DNA of 64,000 bases from Simplicispira suum (GTDB lineage: Bacteria; Pseudomonadota; Gammaproteobacteria; Burkholderiales; Burkholderiaceae_C): NCBI RefSeq assembly GCF_003008595.1, contig NZ_CP027669.1, positions 3,224,001-3,288,000 of the forward strand, read 5' to 3'. A model generated the notes under the pieces. The model was not told the DNA's origin, ran no database searches, and worked only from the letters and a program-made list of their open reading frames with translations. Of the stretch, positions 8,431 to 18,679 are shown in pieces (positions within the stretch are counted from its first letter, which is position 1; each line of letters starts with the position of its first letter). A program made the position numbers and the translations under genes.

Positions 8431-11052
8431 ATGACACGCCCCGCTTCCGTTGCCGACATCCGAAAGAGTTTTCTGGACTTCTTTGCGTCCAAGGGCCACA
8501 CGGTGGTGCCGTCCAGCTCGCTCGTACCCGGCAACGACCCGACGCTGATGTTCGTCAACTCCGGCATGGTGCAGTTCAAGGATGTATTCCTGGGCACCGA
8601 CAAGCGCCCGTACGTGCGCGCCACCTCGGTACAGGCCTGCCTGCGCGCTGGCGGCAAACACAACGATCTGGAGAACGTTGGCTACACGGCGCGCCACCAC
8701 ACCTTCTTTGAGATGCTCGGCAACTGGAGCTTCGGCGACTACTTCAAACGCGAATCGCTCAAGTGGGCCTGGGAGCTGCTGACCGAGGTCTACCAACTGC
8801 CGCCCGAGCGCCTGCTGGCCACCGTGTACCAGGAGGACGACGAGGCTTACGACATCTGGACCAAAGAAATCGGCCTGCCGCCCGAGCGCGTGATCCGCAT
8901 TGGCGACAACAAGGGCGGGCGTTACAAGAGCGACAACTTCTGGATGATGGCCGACACCGGCCCGTGTGGCCCGTGCAGCGAAATCTTCTATGACCACGGC
9001 GAGCACATCCCCGGCGGCCCGCCCGGCAGCCCCGGCGAAGACGGCGACCGCTTTATTGAAATCTGGAACAACGTGTTCATGCAGTTCGACATGAAGGAAG
9101 ACGGCAGCGTCACGCCGCTGCCCGCGCCCTGCGTGGACACCGGCATGGGTCTGGAGCGCCTGGCCGCCATCCTGCAGCATGTGCACAGCAACTACGAAAT
9201 TGACCTGTTTGACGCGCTGATCAAGGCCGCCGCGCGCGAGACGGGCTGCGGCGACCTCGCCAACCCCTCGCTCAAGGTGATTGCCGACCACATCCGCGCC
9301 ACCGCTTTCCTGGTGGCCGATGGCGTCATTCCTGGCAGCGAAGGGCGCGGCTACGTGCAGCGGCGCATCATCCGCCGCGCCATCCGCCACGGCTACAAAC
9401 TGGGCCAAAAGACGCCGTTCTTCCACAAGCTGGTGGCCGATCTGGCCGGTTTGATGGGCGACGCCTATCCCAAGTTGCGCGAGCAGCAGAGCCGCATTAC
9501 CGAAGTGCTCAAGACCGAGGAGGAGCGCTTCTTTGAAACGCTGGCTACGGGCATGGAGATCCTGGATGCTGCCTTGCAGGGCGGCGTACAACAATTGCCT
9601 GGTGATGTGGCCTTCAAGCTGCACGATACCTACGGCTTTCCGCTCGACCTCTCGGCCGACGTGTGCCGTGAGCGTGGCCTCACGGTGGACGAAGCTGGTT
9701 TCCACGCCGCCATGGACAAGCAAAAAGCCCAGGCCCGCGCCGCCGGCAAGTTCAAGATGGACAAGGCGCTCGACTATGCCGGCGAGCTGAACCAGTTCAC
9801 CGGCTACGAGCAGCTTTCGGATACTGCAAAAATCGTAGCTATCTACGTAGATGGGACAAGCGCTGCAGCCCTAAAAACCGGTCAAAACGGTGTGGTGGTG
9901 CTCAGCAGCACGCCTTTCTATGCCGAGAGCGGCGGCCAGGTGGGCGACCAGGGCGTGCTGACCAGCGGCTCGGCCCGCTTTGCGGTGGACGATACGCAGA
10001 AGATTCGCGCCGACGTCTTTGGCCACCACGGCACGCTCGCCGAAGGTAGCTTGAACGTAGGCGATAGCGTAGAGGCGCAGGTGAACGCGCAAATACGCGC
10101 CGCCACCATGCGCAACCACTCGGTTACGCACCTGATGCACAAGGCGCTGCGCGAAGTGCTGGGTGGCCATGTGCAGCAAAAGGGTAGCCTGGTGGATGCC
10201 GACAAAACGCGCTTTGACTTCACGCACAACGCACCCGTGACGGACGCGCAGATCCGCGAGATCGAGCAGCGCGTGAACCAGGAAGTTCTGGCCAACCAGG
10301 CCACACAGGCGCGCGTGATGGACATTGAATCGGCACAGAAGACCGGCGCCACCATGCTTTTTGGCGAGAAATACGGCGAGACGGTGCGCGTGCTCGACAT
10401 TGGTACGAGCCGTGAGCTGTGCGGCGGCACCCATGTGCAGCGCACGGGTGACATCGGCTTTTTCACCATCACCGCAGAAGGCGGTGTTGCGGCGGGTGTG
10501 CGGCGGGTTGAGGCTGTCACCGGTCTCAATGCCCTGGCCTACGTGCAGGGTATGGAGAGTACGCTGGGCGGCGTTGCGGGCACGCTCAAGGTGGCCCCCG
10601 GCGAGGTGCCGGCGCGGGTTGGTTCGCTGCTGGAGCAGATGCGCGGCCTGGAGCGCGAAATGGCAGCGCTCAAGGGGCGTCTGGCCTCGGCCCAGGGCGA
10701 CGACCTGGTGAGCCAGGCGGTGGAGGTCAAGGGTCTCAAGGTGCTGGCGGCCGTGCTGCCCGGTGCCGACGCCAAGACCTTGCGCGAGACCATGGACAAG
10801 CTCAAGGACAAGCTCAAGACCGCCGCCATCGTGCTCGCCGCTGTCGATGGTGGCAAAGTGCAGATTGCCGCTGGCGTGACTGCGGACAGTCTGGGCCGCG
10901 TCAAGGCCGGGGAGCTGGTGAACTTCGTGGCACAACAAGTTGGCGGCAAGGGCGGCGGCAAGCCGGACATGGCGATGGCGGGCGGCACGGATGCGGCGGG
11001 CGTCCCTGCGGCGCTGGCGTCGGTTCCCGCGTGGGTGGCTGAGCGCCTTTAG
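8431..11052 (+). CDS. alaS: alanine--tRNA ligase
   Basis: AlaS charges tRNA-Ala in the cytoplasm. The 873-residue protein has the class II catalytic core ([20 protein letters not shown] at residues 9-28; [19 protein letters not shown]), the editing domain zinc ligands His563 and His567 in [10 protein letters not shown] and Cys664/His668 in [10 protein letters not shown], and the C-terminal oligomerisation domain. ATG 8431 gives the family N terminus [13 protein letters not shown]. Length is normal for the family. Residues about 468-482 are encoded by a copy of the palindromic repeat described at 9835; the frame is kept and the insertion lies between the tRNA-binding and editing regions. Confidence 0.98.
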   Translation: MTRPASVADIRKSFLDFFASKGHTVVPSSSLVPGNDPTLMFVNSGMVQFKDVFLGTDKRPYVRATSVQACLRAGGKHNDLENVGYTARHHTFFEMLGNWSFGDYFKRESLKWAWELLTEVYQLPPERLLATVYQEDDEAYDIWTKEIGLPPERVIRIGDNKGGRYKSDNFWMMADTGPCGPCSEIFYDHGEHIPGGPPGSPGEDGDRFIEIWNNVFMQFDMKEDGSVTPLPAPCVDTGMGLERLAAILQHVHSNYEIDLFDALIKAAARETGCGDLANPSLKVIADHIRATAFLVADGVIPGSEGRGYVQRRIIRRAIRHGYKLGQKTPFFHKLVADLAGLMGDAYPKLREQQSRITEVLKTEEERFFETLATGMEILDAALQGGVQQLPGDVAFKLHDTYGFPLDLSADVCRERGLTVDEAGFHAAMDKQKAQARAAGKFKMDKALDYAGELNQFTGYEQLSDTAKIVAIYVDGTSAAALKTGQNGVVVLSSTPFYAESGGQVGDQGVLTSGSARFAVDDTQKIRADVFGHHGTLAEGSLNVGDSVEAQVNAQIRAATMRNHSVTHLMHKALREVLGGHVQQKGSLVDADKTRFDFTHNAPVTDAQIREIEQRVNQEVLANQATQARVMDIESAQKTGATMLFGEKYGETVRVLDIGTSRELCGGTHVQRTGDIGFFTITAEGGVAAGVRRVEAVTGLNALAYVQGMESTLGGVAGTLKVAPGEVPARVGSLLEQMRGLEREMAALKGRLASAQGDDLVSQAVEVKGLKVLAAVLPGADAKTLRETMDKLKDKLKTAAIVLAAVDGGKVQIAAGVTADSLGRVKAGELVNFVAQQVGGKGGGKPDMAMAGGTDAAGVPAALASVPAWVAERL
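9835..9876 (+). repeat. palindromic repeat copy inside alaS
   Basis: The sequence gtagctatctacgtagatgg then gacaagcgctgcagccctaaaaa follows the repeat consensus (gatagctgctagcgcttatg, ggataagcgctggaggctat). It reads through in frame as [13 protein letters not shown]. Confidence 0.6.
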
Positions 11053-11067
11053 GCTGCCCGGCTGGCG

Positions 11068-13830
11068 CTACGCAGCGAACTCGAAGCGATTGCGCCCGGC
11101 GGCCTTGGCTGCGTACAGGGCGCCGTCGGCGCGGGCCAGCAGCTCGGCCGGGGTGGTCGGCGGCGAGGTGTGGGAATGAAACAAGATGCCGATACTGGTC
11201 GTGATGGACAGCGGCTGGTCGTGCACGTTGAACACCGGGCGGGCCACCTGAACCACAATTTTTTGCGCGACTGCGCTGGCTACCTCCGGCCCTGAGAGAT
11301 TTTCCAGCACCACAACGAATTCGTCGCCCGCCAGCCGCACCACCAGGTCGGTGGTGCGCACACTGGCCTCCAGCCGCCGCGCGAACTCGCACAGGACCTC
11401 GTCGCCCGCAGCGTGGCCCAGGCTGTCGTTGATCGCCTTGAAATGGTCGATATCCAGATACATCACCGCCAGTGCGTCTCCGCTGCGCTTGGAGCGCGCA
11501 AGCATCAGGGGCATCGCTTCATTGAACGCAACGCGGTTGGCCAATTGGGTCAGCGAATCGACACGCGCCTGCAGTGCGAGTTTGCGTTGGGCCGTTTTGA
11601 GTTCGGTGATGTTGATGGTCATGACGAAAACGCCCACCACCGCCCCCTCGGCATCGAACTCGGGTACAAAAATGCTGTGCGCATCGCGCAGGGCGCCATC
11701 GACCGTTCTTTGCGACTCGAACTCTAGCCGCTCGCCAGCCAACGCACGCTGGAGCATGGGCTGGACGCGCGCATAGAACATCTCACCGACCACTTCGCGC
11801 ATGGTGTGCCCAATCAGGCTTGCCGGCTCCTTCCCCCACCATTCGCGTACTTCACCATTGACAAAAGTGAATCGCTGATCGGCGTCCAGGTGCGCCACCA
11901 GTGCTGGCAGGTTGTCGGTGATCCCTCGCAGCTTGGCCTCATTGGCCGCAATGGCGTTTTCTACCCGTTTGCGTTCGGTGATGTCAAAGCTCATCGAAAA
12001 AAAGCCCCGGACGCGTCCGTCGGCATCCCAATCTGGGATGTAGGTAATCTCGAAGCGCGTTTCCGAATAGCTTGAATGCATCGCGCCTTGCTTCTCGAAG
12101 GTCACACGCTCCCCGCTCAGTGCCTTGCGTGCCCACGGCTCGACGATCGGAAACTCGGCCTCGTCGTACACCTCCTGCATAGCCTTGCCGATGAAACTTC
12201 TGCCGGGAAACGCCTTTTGGAAATGCGCATTCACGAAGGTGTAGCGCATCGAGCTGTCCAGGCGGGCGACCAGCGATGGCATGTTGTCGGCAATGTCCTG
12301 CAGGAGCTTGCCGCTGGCAGCGATGCGCTCCTCGGCCGCTTGGCGCTCGGAGATGTCGCGCAAGAACGCGTGCGCAATGAAATGGTCGCCCACTTTCATG
12401 GCGGCAATGGACAGCTCAACGGGGATGGTGTGGCCGTCGCGGTGCAAGGCGTCGATTTCCCGGCGCTTGCCCACCAGCGGGCCAACGCCCGAGTGCAAAA
12501 ATTCCGCCATACCCGCTTGGCACCCAGGGCGCATCGCTGCGGGAACCATCAACTCGGTCAATGACTGCCCCATTGCCTGCTCGCGCGAATGGCCAAAGAT
12601 CACTTCGGCCTGGTGGTTCCATTCGCTGATGCGGGCCTGGCCGTCGATGGCGACAAAGGCGTCGCCGGCGTGGCGCAGCACCTCGCGCAGGTAGTTCTCG
12701 CTGGCTTCCAATTGCTCGCGCGCACTCTGGCGCTCGGTCATCAACAGGTCGAAGCTTCGGGCCAGGTCGCCCAGTTCGTCGGGCGGGTACTCAGCTTGAA
12801 GGGGGACATACCGGGCCGCAGCCTGTGTCGCCAGCATGTGCTCATGCAGGCGGCCCAAGGGGGCGAGCTGGCGGCGCAACAAAAGCAGGGCCAGCCCACC
12901 CACGAGCAGCGACAGCGCCAGCGCACCCATGCTGGTGAGTTGCTCCACCCGGCGCAGATCTGCAAACGCTTCGTTGTAGGGATAGTGCGTGCCGATGATC
13001 CAGTTGGTTTGCCGCGTCTGCTTGAAAGCGTACAGCGCATGCACGCCCAGGCGATTGACGGCGTCGGTCGTACCTTCGAAGCCTGCCACTGCGAGGGTCG
13101 TTGCTTCGTTGTGCCCGCCCTCGGCGTCAAAATGCTTGAGGATGCGGCCCTTGCGCGGGCTGTCGATGACGATGCCATTGGTGTTGGTGATGAACACGTA
13201 GCCGGTTTTACCGAATTTCAGCCCGGCGAGCTCGCCCAGAAAGTTGGGTTTTTCGAGTGTGATCTGCCCGTTGATGACGTAGACGATGTTGCCGCTCGCA
13301 TCGTGCACTGGCTGGGTCATCAGCACCTGGGCCACGCCCCGGCTGCGGTTGCGAACGGGCTGCGAAATCACCCCTTTGTCGCTGGCCAGGGTTTCAATGA
13401 AATACGGTCGATCGGCGAGGTTGAGCTTGCCGAGTGCTTCCAGCCCAAGGTAATTGGCCACCAGGTTGCCGGTGCGGTCGAGTACCGCGACGTTGTCAAA
13501 GACTTCCATCAGGGCGGTGTGGCGCAGCAGGAAGGGTTGCAACTGCGCGGTGCCGCGCAGTTGCTGGGCTTCAAGTGATTCTGCAAAAGCCTTGAGCAAC
13601 ACGCGCCGGCTGATGAATTTTTGATCGATGGCCTCGGCAATGGCCACCGTGCGCTGCATCTGGTCGCTGGCGATCACCTCCAGCGTGTTGTTCCTGATAT
13701 AGAAAAAGGCGCCGGCCGCGACACCCAGCGTGCTGAGCAGCGCAATCAGCATGACGCTGAGCGTCAGGCGGGTGCGCAGGTCCAGGTGAAGCGGACCCAA
13801 GGCACGCCAGCGCGCGGATGGATTCGTCAT
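11068..13830 (-). CDS. membrane sensor diguanylate cyclase (cache-HAMP-PAS3-GGDEF)
   Basis: A 920-residue inner-membrane signalling protein predicted to make cyclic di-GMP. Order of parts: transmembrane helix (residues about 20-45), periplasmic double-cache-like sensor (about 45-285), second helix (MGALALSLLVGGLALLLL), HAMP linker, three PAS domains (about 390-500, 510-625, 635-745), then GGDEF. The active-site loop reads AGDEF instead of GGDEF, a variant that can still be active; the product-inhibition site RTTD lies five residues before it. ATG 13830 follows the stop of the neighbouring cyclase gene by 4 nt, so the two are co-transcribed. It converges on alaS with a 15-nt gap. Confidence 0.9.
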   Translation of the reverse strand: MTNPSARWRALGPLHLDLRTRLTLSVMLIALLSTLGVAAGAFFYIRNNTLEVIASDQMQRTVAIAEAIDQKFISRRVLLKAFAESLEAQQLRGTAQLQPFLLRHTALMEVFDNVAVLDRTGNLVANYLGLEALGKLNLADRPYFIETLASDKGVISQPVRNRSRGVAQVLMTQPVHDASGNIVYVINGQITLEKPNFLGELAGLKFGKTGYVFITNTNGIVIDSPRKGRILKHFDAEGGHNEATTLAVAGFEGTTDAVNRLGVHALYAFKQTRQTNWIIGTHYPYNEAFADLRRVEQLTSMGALALSLLVGGLALLLLRRQLAPLGRLHEHMLATQAAARYVPLQAEYPPDELGDLARSFDLLMTERQSAREQLEASENYLREVLRHAGDAFVAIDGQARISEWNHQAEVIFGHSREQAMGQSLTELMVPAAMRPGCQAGMAEFLHSGVGPLVGKRREIDALHRDGHTIPVELSIAAMKVGDHFIAHAFLRDISERQAAEERIAASGKLLQDIADNMPSLVARLDSSMRYTFVNAHFQKAFPGRSFIGKAMQEVYDEAEFPIVEPWARKALSGERVTFEKQGAMHSSYSETRFEITYIPDWDADGRVRGFFSMSFDITERKRVENAIAANEAKLRGITDNLPALVAHLDADQRFTFVNGEVREWWGKEPASLIGHTMREVVGEMFYARVQPMLQRALAGERLEFESQRTVDGALRDAHSIFVPEFDAEGAVVGVFVMTINITELKTAQRKLALQARVDSLTQLANRVAFNEAMPLMLARSKRSGDALAVMYLDIDHFKAINDSLGHAAGDEVLCEFARRLEASVRTTDLVVRLAGDEFVVVLENLSGPEVASAVAQKIVVQVARPVFNVHDQPLSITTSIGILFHSHTSPPTTPAELLARADGALYAAKAAGRNRFEFAA

Positions 13831-13834
13831 CCGC

Positions 13835-14884
13835 TCAGAATAGCTCAACCTCGTCGTTGCTGATCTTGGCCGTCAGGTCGCCACTGCTGATCAGATCGTC
13901 GTAGTAGCAGACCCGGTTGCGGCCATTCTCCTTGGCGAAATACAGCGCCTGGTCGGCCTTGCCCAAGATTTCCACGGGCGCACCGGTGTCGGTGGAAACA
14001 AAGCCCAGGCTCACCGTGATCTGGCCCACCTGGGGGAACGGGTAGGACTCCACTGCAGTGCGAAAGCGATTGAAGACCCGGTGCGCTGTCTCCAATGTGG
14101 TCGAGCGCAGCAGCACGACGAACTCTTCGCCGCCGAAGCGGAAGATGCGGTCGTGGCTGCGAAAGGAATTGCGCAGGATGTTGGCTACCAAGATCAGCAC
14201 CTCGTCGCCGTACAGGTGTCCAAAGCGGTCATTGACCAGCTTGAAGTGGTCGATATCGACCACCGCCAGCCAGTGCTGTGTGCTTGCCGTTGGGAGCGCA
14301 CGTGGATCGATGCTTCCATCGGGGCGCAGTCGGGGCAGCGTCTCGGACGGTGCACTGCCGGCTTGCCGGGCGAACTGCTCGTCAAACGTCTTGCGATTGA
14401 GCAGACCGGTCAGTGCGTCGCGCTCGCTGTAGTCGAGCAGACTCTGGTAATTCTGGTAGACCTGAAAAATACCCGTGATCACGCTGAGTTTTTGCGCCGA
14501 GAACGGGCGCGACTGGGTGATTTCGAGACAGCTCGTCACCTTGTCCTGCATCCAGACCGGCAGCCACAGGCGGTAGCGACCTTTGCCCAGGATCGATTTC
14601 GCGCTATCGCCATGCCGGGCAATGCACTCCTGCAACTCCGGCAGTTCGCTCAGGGGCGTCCGGTGGGGGTCGTGCACCGCCTCCATGGCTCCGGTCAACC
14701 AGCGCCCGTTCTCCAGCCAGGTACGGGGGCGCACATGCAGCGCGCCATCGCAGGAAAACACCTCGAGCGCGCGCACGTCCAGGATTCCGGCCAGCTCTTG
14801 CAGCGTGGACAACACCGAGACTTCAAGCCGCAAATGATCGCGGTGCCCGGTCATTTCAACCAGGTTTTGCAGGATCGGAGACAT
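13835..14884 (-). CDS. diguanylate cyclase (GGDEF)
   Basis: The 349-residue soluble protein has an N-terminal GAF-like region of about 170 residues with no transmembrane helix, then a complete GGDEF domain (RDALTGLLNRKTFDEQ to GRNRVCYYDD). The catalytic loop is FRFGGEEFVVLL with an intact inhibitory site RSHD five residues before it. It starts at ATG 14884, is first in a two-gene unit with the membrane cyclase, and stands 24 nt downstream of trmB on the same strand. The input signal is unknown. Confidence 0.9.
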   Translation of the reverse strand: MSPILQNLVEMTGHRDHLRLEVSVLSTLQELAGILDVRALEVFSCDGALHVRPRTWLENGRWLTGAMEAVHDPHRTPLSELPELQECIARHGDSAKSILGKGRYRLWLPVWMQDKVTSCLEITQSRPFSAQKLSVITGIFQVYQNYQSLLDYSERDALTGLLNRKTFDEQFARQAGSAPSETLPRLRPDGSIDPRALPTASTQHWLAVVDIDHFKLVNDRFGHLYGDEVLILVANILRNSFRSHDRIFRFGGEEFVVLLRSTTLETAHRVFNRFRTAVESYPFPQVGQITVSLGFVSTDTGAPVEILGKADQALYFAKENGRNRVCYYDDLISSGDLTAKISNDEVELF

Positions 14885-14908
14885 TGTCAAGGCTAGATTT
14901 CCTTTGTG

Positions 14909-15631
14909 TCAGGCGCGGCGCAGAAACACGAGGTCCCACACGCCGTGCCCCAATTTCAGTCCGCGGTTCTCGAACTTGGTCAGCGGCCGATAGGCTGGCT
15001 GCGGCGCATAGTCTGGCACAGTGTTCGTCAGCAGTGGCTCGGCAGAGAGCACTTCCAGCATTTGCTCGGCATAGGGCTGCCAGTCGGTGGCGCAGTGCAG
15101 ATAGCCACCCGCCGCCAGGCGCGAGGCCAGTCGCGCCACCAGAGTGGGCTGGATCAAGCGCCGTTTGTGGTGTTTCTTCTTGTGCCAGGGGTCGGGAAAG
15201 AAAATGTGCACGCCGGCCAAACTGCCCGGTGCCACCATGTGCTCGAGCACCTCGACGGCGTCGTGCTGGACGATGCGGACATTGGTCTGCCCCTGCTCGG
15301 CAATGCGCTTGAGCAGCGCCCCCACGCCGGCCTCGTGGACCTCGCAGCAAAGGAAATTGTCTTGCGGCCGCACGTTGGCAATGTGGGCCGTGGCCTCGCC
15401 CATACCAAAGCCAATCTCCAGGATCAACGGGGCGCTGCGGCCAAACACGGCGGCTGGCTCCAGCAGCGCTTCCCGGTAGGGCACCAGCAGTTGGGGGCCC
15501 AGGTGTTCAAAGGCGCGTGCCTGTGCTGCCGTGGTGCGCCCAGCGCGGCGCACAAAGCTCTTGATGGTTTTGGGATAGGCAACGCCGGGCGGTGCGCCGG
15601 CGATTGCGGTGTTGGAGTCGTGTGGTGTCAC
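14909..15631 (-). CDS. trmB: tRNA (guanosine(46)-N7)-methyltransferase
   Basis: TrmB methylates G46 of tRNAs with S-adenosylmethionine. The 240-residue protein has the SAM-binding loop [17 protein letters not shown], the acidic residue of the next strand (CCEVHEAG) and the family motif [16 protein letters not shown]. The GTG start at 15631 is supported by a GTGA overlap with the stop of gluQ, so the two tRNA-modifying enzymes are translationally coupled. Confidence 0.96.
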   Translation of the reverse strand: MTPHDSNTAIAGAPPGVAYPKTIKSFVRRAGRTTAAQARAFEHLGPQLLVPYREALLEPAAVFGRSAPLILEIGFGMGEATAHIANVRPQDNFLCCEVHEAGVGALLKRIAEQGQTNVRIVQHDAVEVLEHMVAPGSLAGVHIFFPDPWHKKKHHKRRLIQPTLVARLASRLAAGGYLHCATDWQPYAEQMLEVLSAEPLLTNTVPDYAPQPAYRPLTKFENRGLKLGHGVWDLVFLRRA

Positions 15632-16578
15632 GGGGCGGGATTGTAAAGAGCACGCCAGATCATGACCCAGTATGCAAGTGCATCAGCGACCTGGGTTTGC
15701 GCTGGAACAGGGGAAAGGCCCAGCATTTTTGCTGCGGGAAGCAATGCCTTGAGCGGCTCGGACGTGTCCAGCGTGGGCGCGCCGTGCTGTTTGGAGAGTT
15801 TTTCTCCGTCTGCGCCACGCACCAGCGGGGTGTGCAGGTAGCGCGGATGGCACAGGCCGAGCGCCGCCTGCAGCAGCAACTGGCGCGGCGTGTTGTCGGC
15901 CAGGTCTTCACCGCGCACCACATGGGTGATGGCTTGAAAGGCATCGTCCACCACCACGGCAAGCTGGTACGCCCAGAGGCCATCGGCGCGCTGCAGAACG
16001 AAATCGCCCACCTCGGTGGCTACGTTTTGCGTTTGCACGCCCAGCCGGCGGTCGGTCCAGATCAGCAAGTTGTTTGCTATTGAAAAGCTAGCATGTTGCG
16101 CTTGTCCGTAGTGCGATAGAGCCAATTTTGACCAATATTTTTCACAGGCAAAGCGCCAGGCTCGCGGCGCGCGGCCCTGCAGCCCGGCGCGGCAGGTGCC
16201 GGGGTAGGGCAGAGGGCGGTGGCGTGTAGGTACACGGCCTGCTGCTGCGTGCGCTGCGGCGATGTCGGCGCGCGAGCAGGCGCAAGGGTAGGCCAGGCCC
16301 GAGCGCACCAGTGCATCGAGCGCTTGCTGATAGGCGCCGGTGCGCTGCGACTGCCACTGCGGCGCCTCGTCGGCCCGAAGGCCCAGCGCGTCCAGTTGGC
16401 GCAGCAAGGTCTCGCCCGCTTGCGGGCTGCAGCGGGGCGTGTCCACGTCTTCGATGCGTACCAGCCAGCGGCCACCGGCCGCGCGCGCGTCAAGCCAGCT
16501 GGCCAGCGCCGCCACCAGGGAGCCCGCGTGCAGCGCTCCGGTGGGAGATGGGGCAAAGCGGCCCACGTACGTGGCCAC
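15628..16578 (-). CDS. gluQ: glutamyl-Q tRNA(Asp) synthetase
   Basis: GluQ attaches glutamate to the queuosine base of tRNA-Asp. It is a truncated glutamyl-tRNA synthetase lacking the anticodon domain. Visible are the HIGH-like segment ([16 protein letters not shown]), a zinc site (CACSR and YPGTCR), and the KMSKS-like [12 protein letters not shown] 16578 gives the usual family N terminus; an ATG at 16623 would add 15 residues without family support. Residues about 150-165 ([16 protein letters not shown]) are encoded by a palindromic repeat copy and form an in-frame insertion before TDRRLG. The stop overlaps trmB as GTGA. Confidence 0.93.
   Translation of the reverse strand: MATYVGRFAPSPTGALHAGSLVAALASWLDARAAGGRWLVRIEDVDTPRCSPQAGETLLRQLDALGLRADEAPQWQSQRTGAYQQALDALVRSGLAYPCACSRADIAAAHAAAGRVPTRHRPLPYPGTCRAGLQGRAPRAWRFACEKYWSKLALSHYGQAQHASFSIANNLLIWTDRRLGVQTQNVATEVGDFVLQRADGLWAYQLAVVVDDAFQAITHVVRGEDLADNTPRQLLLQAALGLCHPRYLHTPLVRGADGEKLSKQHGAPTLDTSEPLKALLPAAKMLGLSPVPAQTQVADALAYWVMIWRALYNPAP
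16083..16130 (+). repeat. palindromic repeat copy inside gluQ
   Basis: The stretch aaagctagcatgttgcgctt then gtccgtagtgcgatagagcc aattttg is a diverged copy of the repeat. On the gluQ strand it is read in frame, adding about 16 residues. Confidence 0.5.
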
Positions 16579-16641
16579 GATCAATAGGAAAAGAGGGTTT
16601 TCTTGTTCACCGAAAGCATGCAAAACCTGTTGGCGACTCTT

Positions 16642-17676
16642 TCACGCCACGGCCAGTGCCAGCTCAAGCCCCGAGACAAATGCATCTTCCACACGGTGGC
16701 CCAGGCACCAGTCGCCGCACATGCCCAGCCCTTCGGCGGCGTTCCAGACATGGCTGCAGCCCAGCGGTTCCAGCGTTTGCGCCTGCTCCCAGCACACGGC
16801 GTGGGCGTAGGCGGGTTCGGCGTGGATGCCGGTGATTTCGGCGAAGGCCTTGAGCAGTTTGCCTTTGACGCGCTGTTCGTCGTCGTGCAGGTGCTCGCGC
16901 GACCACTCGGGGCTGGCTTGTACGGTCCAGCGCTCGACTTCGCTGCGGCGCGGCTTGGACGATTCGCGTGCCAGCCAGGCGACGCGGTGGTGGGTGCTGC
17001 GCGCAGCGCTCCATTGCGGCCCGAGCGTCGTCAGGCCCGGGCGCACGGCCTGGGGGAAGGCGAGCATCAAGGTCCAGCAGGGGGCGGTGCGCACATCGGC
17101 CACTGCGGCGGCCAGACCCGCGTCCAGGCGACTGGCACGCAGCAAGGCGGCGGCGTGTTCGGCCGGCTGGGCCAGCAGCACGGCGTCAAAGCCGGCGAAC
17201 ACCTGGGAGCCACCGTCGCTTGTACTGGTGCGCACCTGCCAGCCGCGCGAGCGCACCTGATCGTGCTCGATGCTGCTCACACGCTGCGTGGTGTGCACAC
17301 GGCCGGCCTGTGCCAGCGGCTGTGCCCAGGCGGTGACCAGGTCTTCCATGCCGGGGCAGGCCACCCAGTGAGGCTCGGAAACCGGCAGGCTGAACGCTGC
17401 CACGCGGCCTGCGGCGTCCAGCACCCGGATCGCGTTGGCACCCCAGGGTCGGCACACCTGGGGCACGGTGGCCAGCGCCTCTTCAAAGCGGGCATCGCGC
17501 ACGGTGAAGTACTGCGCGCCGGCATCAAAACTGCCAAAAGGCGTTTGCAAGCTCGCCATGCGTCCGCCGACACGCGCGGCCTTCTCGAAAAGTGAGACCT
17601 CGTGGCCGGCTTGCACCAGGGTCCGAGCGCAGACCACGCCGGCCATGCCGGCGCCAACGATCGCAAAATGGCGCAT
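16642..17676 (-). CDS. NAD(P)/FAD-dependent oxidoreductase, renalase-like
   Basis: The 344-residue flavoprotein starts MRHFAIVGAGMAGVVCARTL with a dinucleotide loop followed by FEKAARVGGRMAS and a QYFTVRD segment, the pattern of renalase-like amine-oxidase-related proteins. The C-terminal FAD contact is in GLGMCGDWCLG. ATG 17676 is preferred; ATG 17745 would add a 23-residue basic Ser-rich leader with no family match. It follows the MinD-like gene on the same strand after 148 nt. Substrate cannot be assigned. Confidence 0.85.
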   Translation of the reverse strand: MRHFAIVGAGMAGVVCARTLVQAGHEVSLFEKAARVGGRMASLQTPFGSFDAGAQYFTVRDARFEEALATVPQVCRPWGANAIRVLDAAGRVAAFSLPVSEPHWVACPGMEDLVTAWAQPLAQAGRVHTTQRVSSIEHDQVRSRGWQVRTSTSDGGSQVFAGFDAVLLAQPAEHAAALLRASRLDAGLAAAVADVRTAPCWTLMLAFPQAVRPGLTTLGPQWSAARSTHHRVAWLARESSKPRRSEVERWTVQASPEWSREHLHDDEQRVKGKLLKAFAEITGIHAEPAYAHAVCWEQAQTLEPLGCSHVWNAAEGLGMCGDWCLGHRVEDAFVSGLELALAVA

Positions 17677-17824
17677 AGCGGCGGCGGGAGCCGGTGCGCT
17701 GGAGCTGCGCTTGGGACGGGACGCGGAGGTGGAGCGAGAGCGCATGCGGTTCCTTGGTGCGGTGTGGGGTGAGGTCACTCGAATGCAGCGCAGGGGCGCT
17801 GAATGCAATGCGTACGAAAGCGGC

Positions 17825-18670
17825 TCATTGCGCGCGGTGCAGCAGCGCTTCTTCAACTTTTCCCGCCAACTGCGAGACCGCCAACGCAGCGGGGCAGCCG
17901 GGGGTTTGCAGCAGAAGCAATTGGCGGCGCATGACGGCTTCTCGCACTGTCGGATCCACGGGGATGTCTCCCATGTGCAAAAGCCGCACGGGCTTGCCCG
18001 ACTCGGTGCTGACGAAACGGTCCAGCACCTGCTGCAGCTGGCTGGTAATGGCACGACCATCACCGGGGCGGGCTGCCTGGTTGACGATCAGGCGCACATG
18101 CTGGCGCTTTTGCTGCACCGCCAGCACCTTGATGGCCGCATAGGCATCGGTGAGCGATGTCGGCTCGGGTGTGGCGACGATCATGACCTCAGAGGCCAGC
18201 GAGACGGAAAACAGCACGACGTCGGAGATGCCGGCGCCGGTGTCTAGCAAGATGACGTCGTAGCGCGGGGTGAGCGTTTCGATCACGCTCAGGAACTGGT
18301 TGCGCACCTCGGGCGTGAGGCGCGAATACTCGACCATTCCGGAGCCCGCGAGGACCACCGAAAAACCACCGGGTGCAGCGATCACCGCCTCGTCCAGCGT
18401 GGCTTTGCCGGTGAAGACGTCGTGCAGCGTGATCTTGGGATGGAGGTTGAGCACCACGTCGAGATTGGCCAGGCCGAGATCGGCGTCGAGCACCAGCACG
18501 CGCTGACCCCGCCTGGCGAGCGCGGCGGCCAGATTGGCTGAGACAAAGGTCTTGCCCACACCGCCCTTGCCGCTGGTAATCGCGATGATGCGCGCGCCTG
18601 CCGGTTTGCCTGGCTGCTGCACCGGCCCGCTAGCGGACGGCATGGAGGAGGGTGACTGCGCATCGCTCAT
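17825..18670 (-). CDS. MinD/ParA-family P-loop ATPase (FlhG-like)
   Basis: The 281-residue protein has the deviant Walker A loop TSGKGGVGKTFVSANLAAAL, the Walker A' region VLDADLGLANLDVVLNL and the switch segment DVILLDTGAGISDVVL, all marks of MinD/FlhG-type ATPases that cycle on membranes to position structures. FlhG-like proteins limit flagellar number, but no flagellar gene is nearby, so the target is open. It lies 9 nt behind a diguanylate cyclase gene and is probably co-translated with it, which hints at a c-di-GMP-linked surface or motility function. Confidence 0.88.
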   Translation of the reverse strand: MSDAQSPSSMPSASGPVQQPGKPAGARIIAITSGKGGVGKTFVSANLAAALARRGQRVLVLDADLGLANLDVVLNLHPKITLHDVFTGKATLDEAVIAAPGGFSVVLAGSGMVEYSRLTPEVRNQFLSVIETLTPRYDVILLDTGAGISDVVLFSVSLASEVMIVATPEPTSLTDAYAAIKVLAVQQKRQHVRLIVNQAARPGDGRAITSQLQQVLDRFVSTESGKPVRLLHMGDIPVDPTVREAVMRRQLLLLQTPGCPAALAVSQLAGKVEEALLHRAQ

Positions 18671-18679
18671 CAATTGCTT

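Noticed and set aside
16578..16623. Longer gluQ start at ATG 16623
   Set aside because: The 15 extra residues ([14 protein letters not shown]) have no counterpart in the family, and the catalytic domain begins normally just after GTG 16578.
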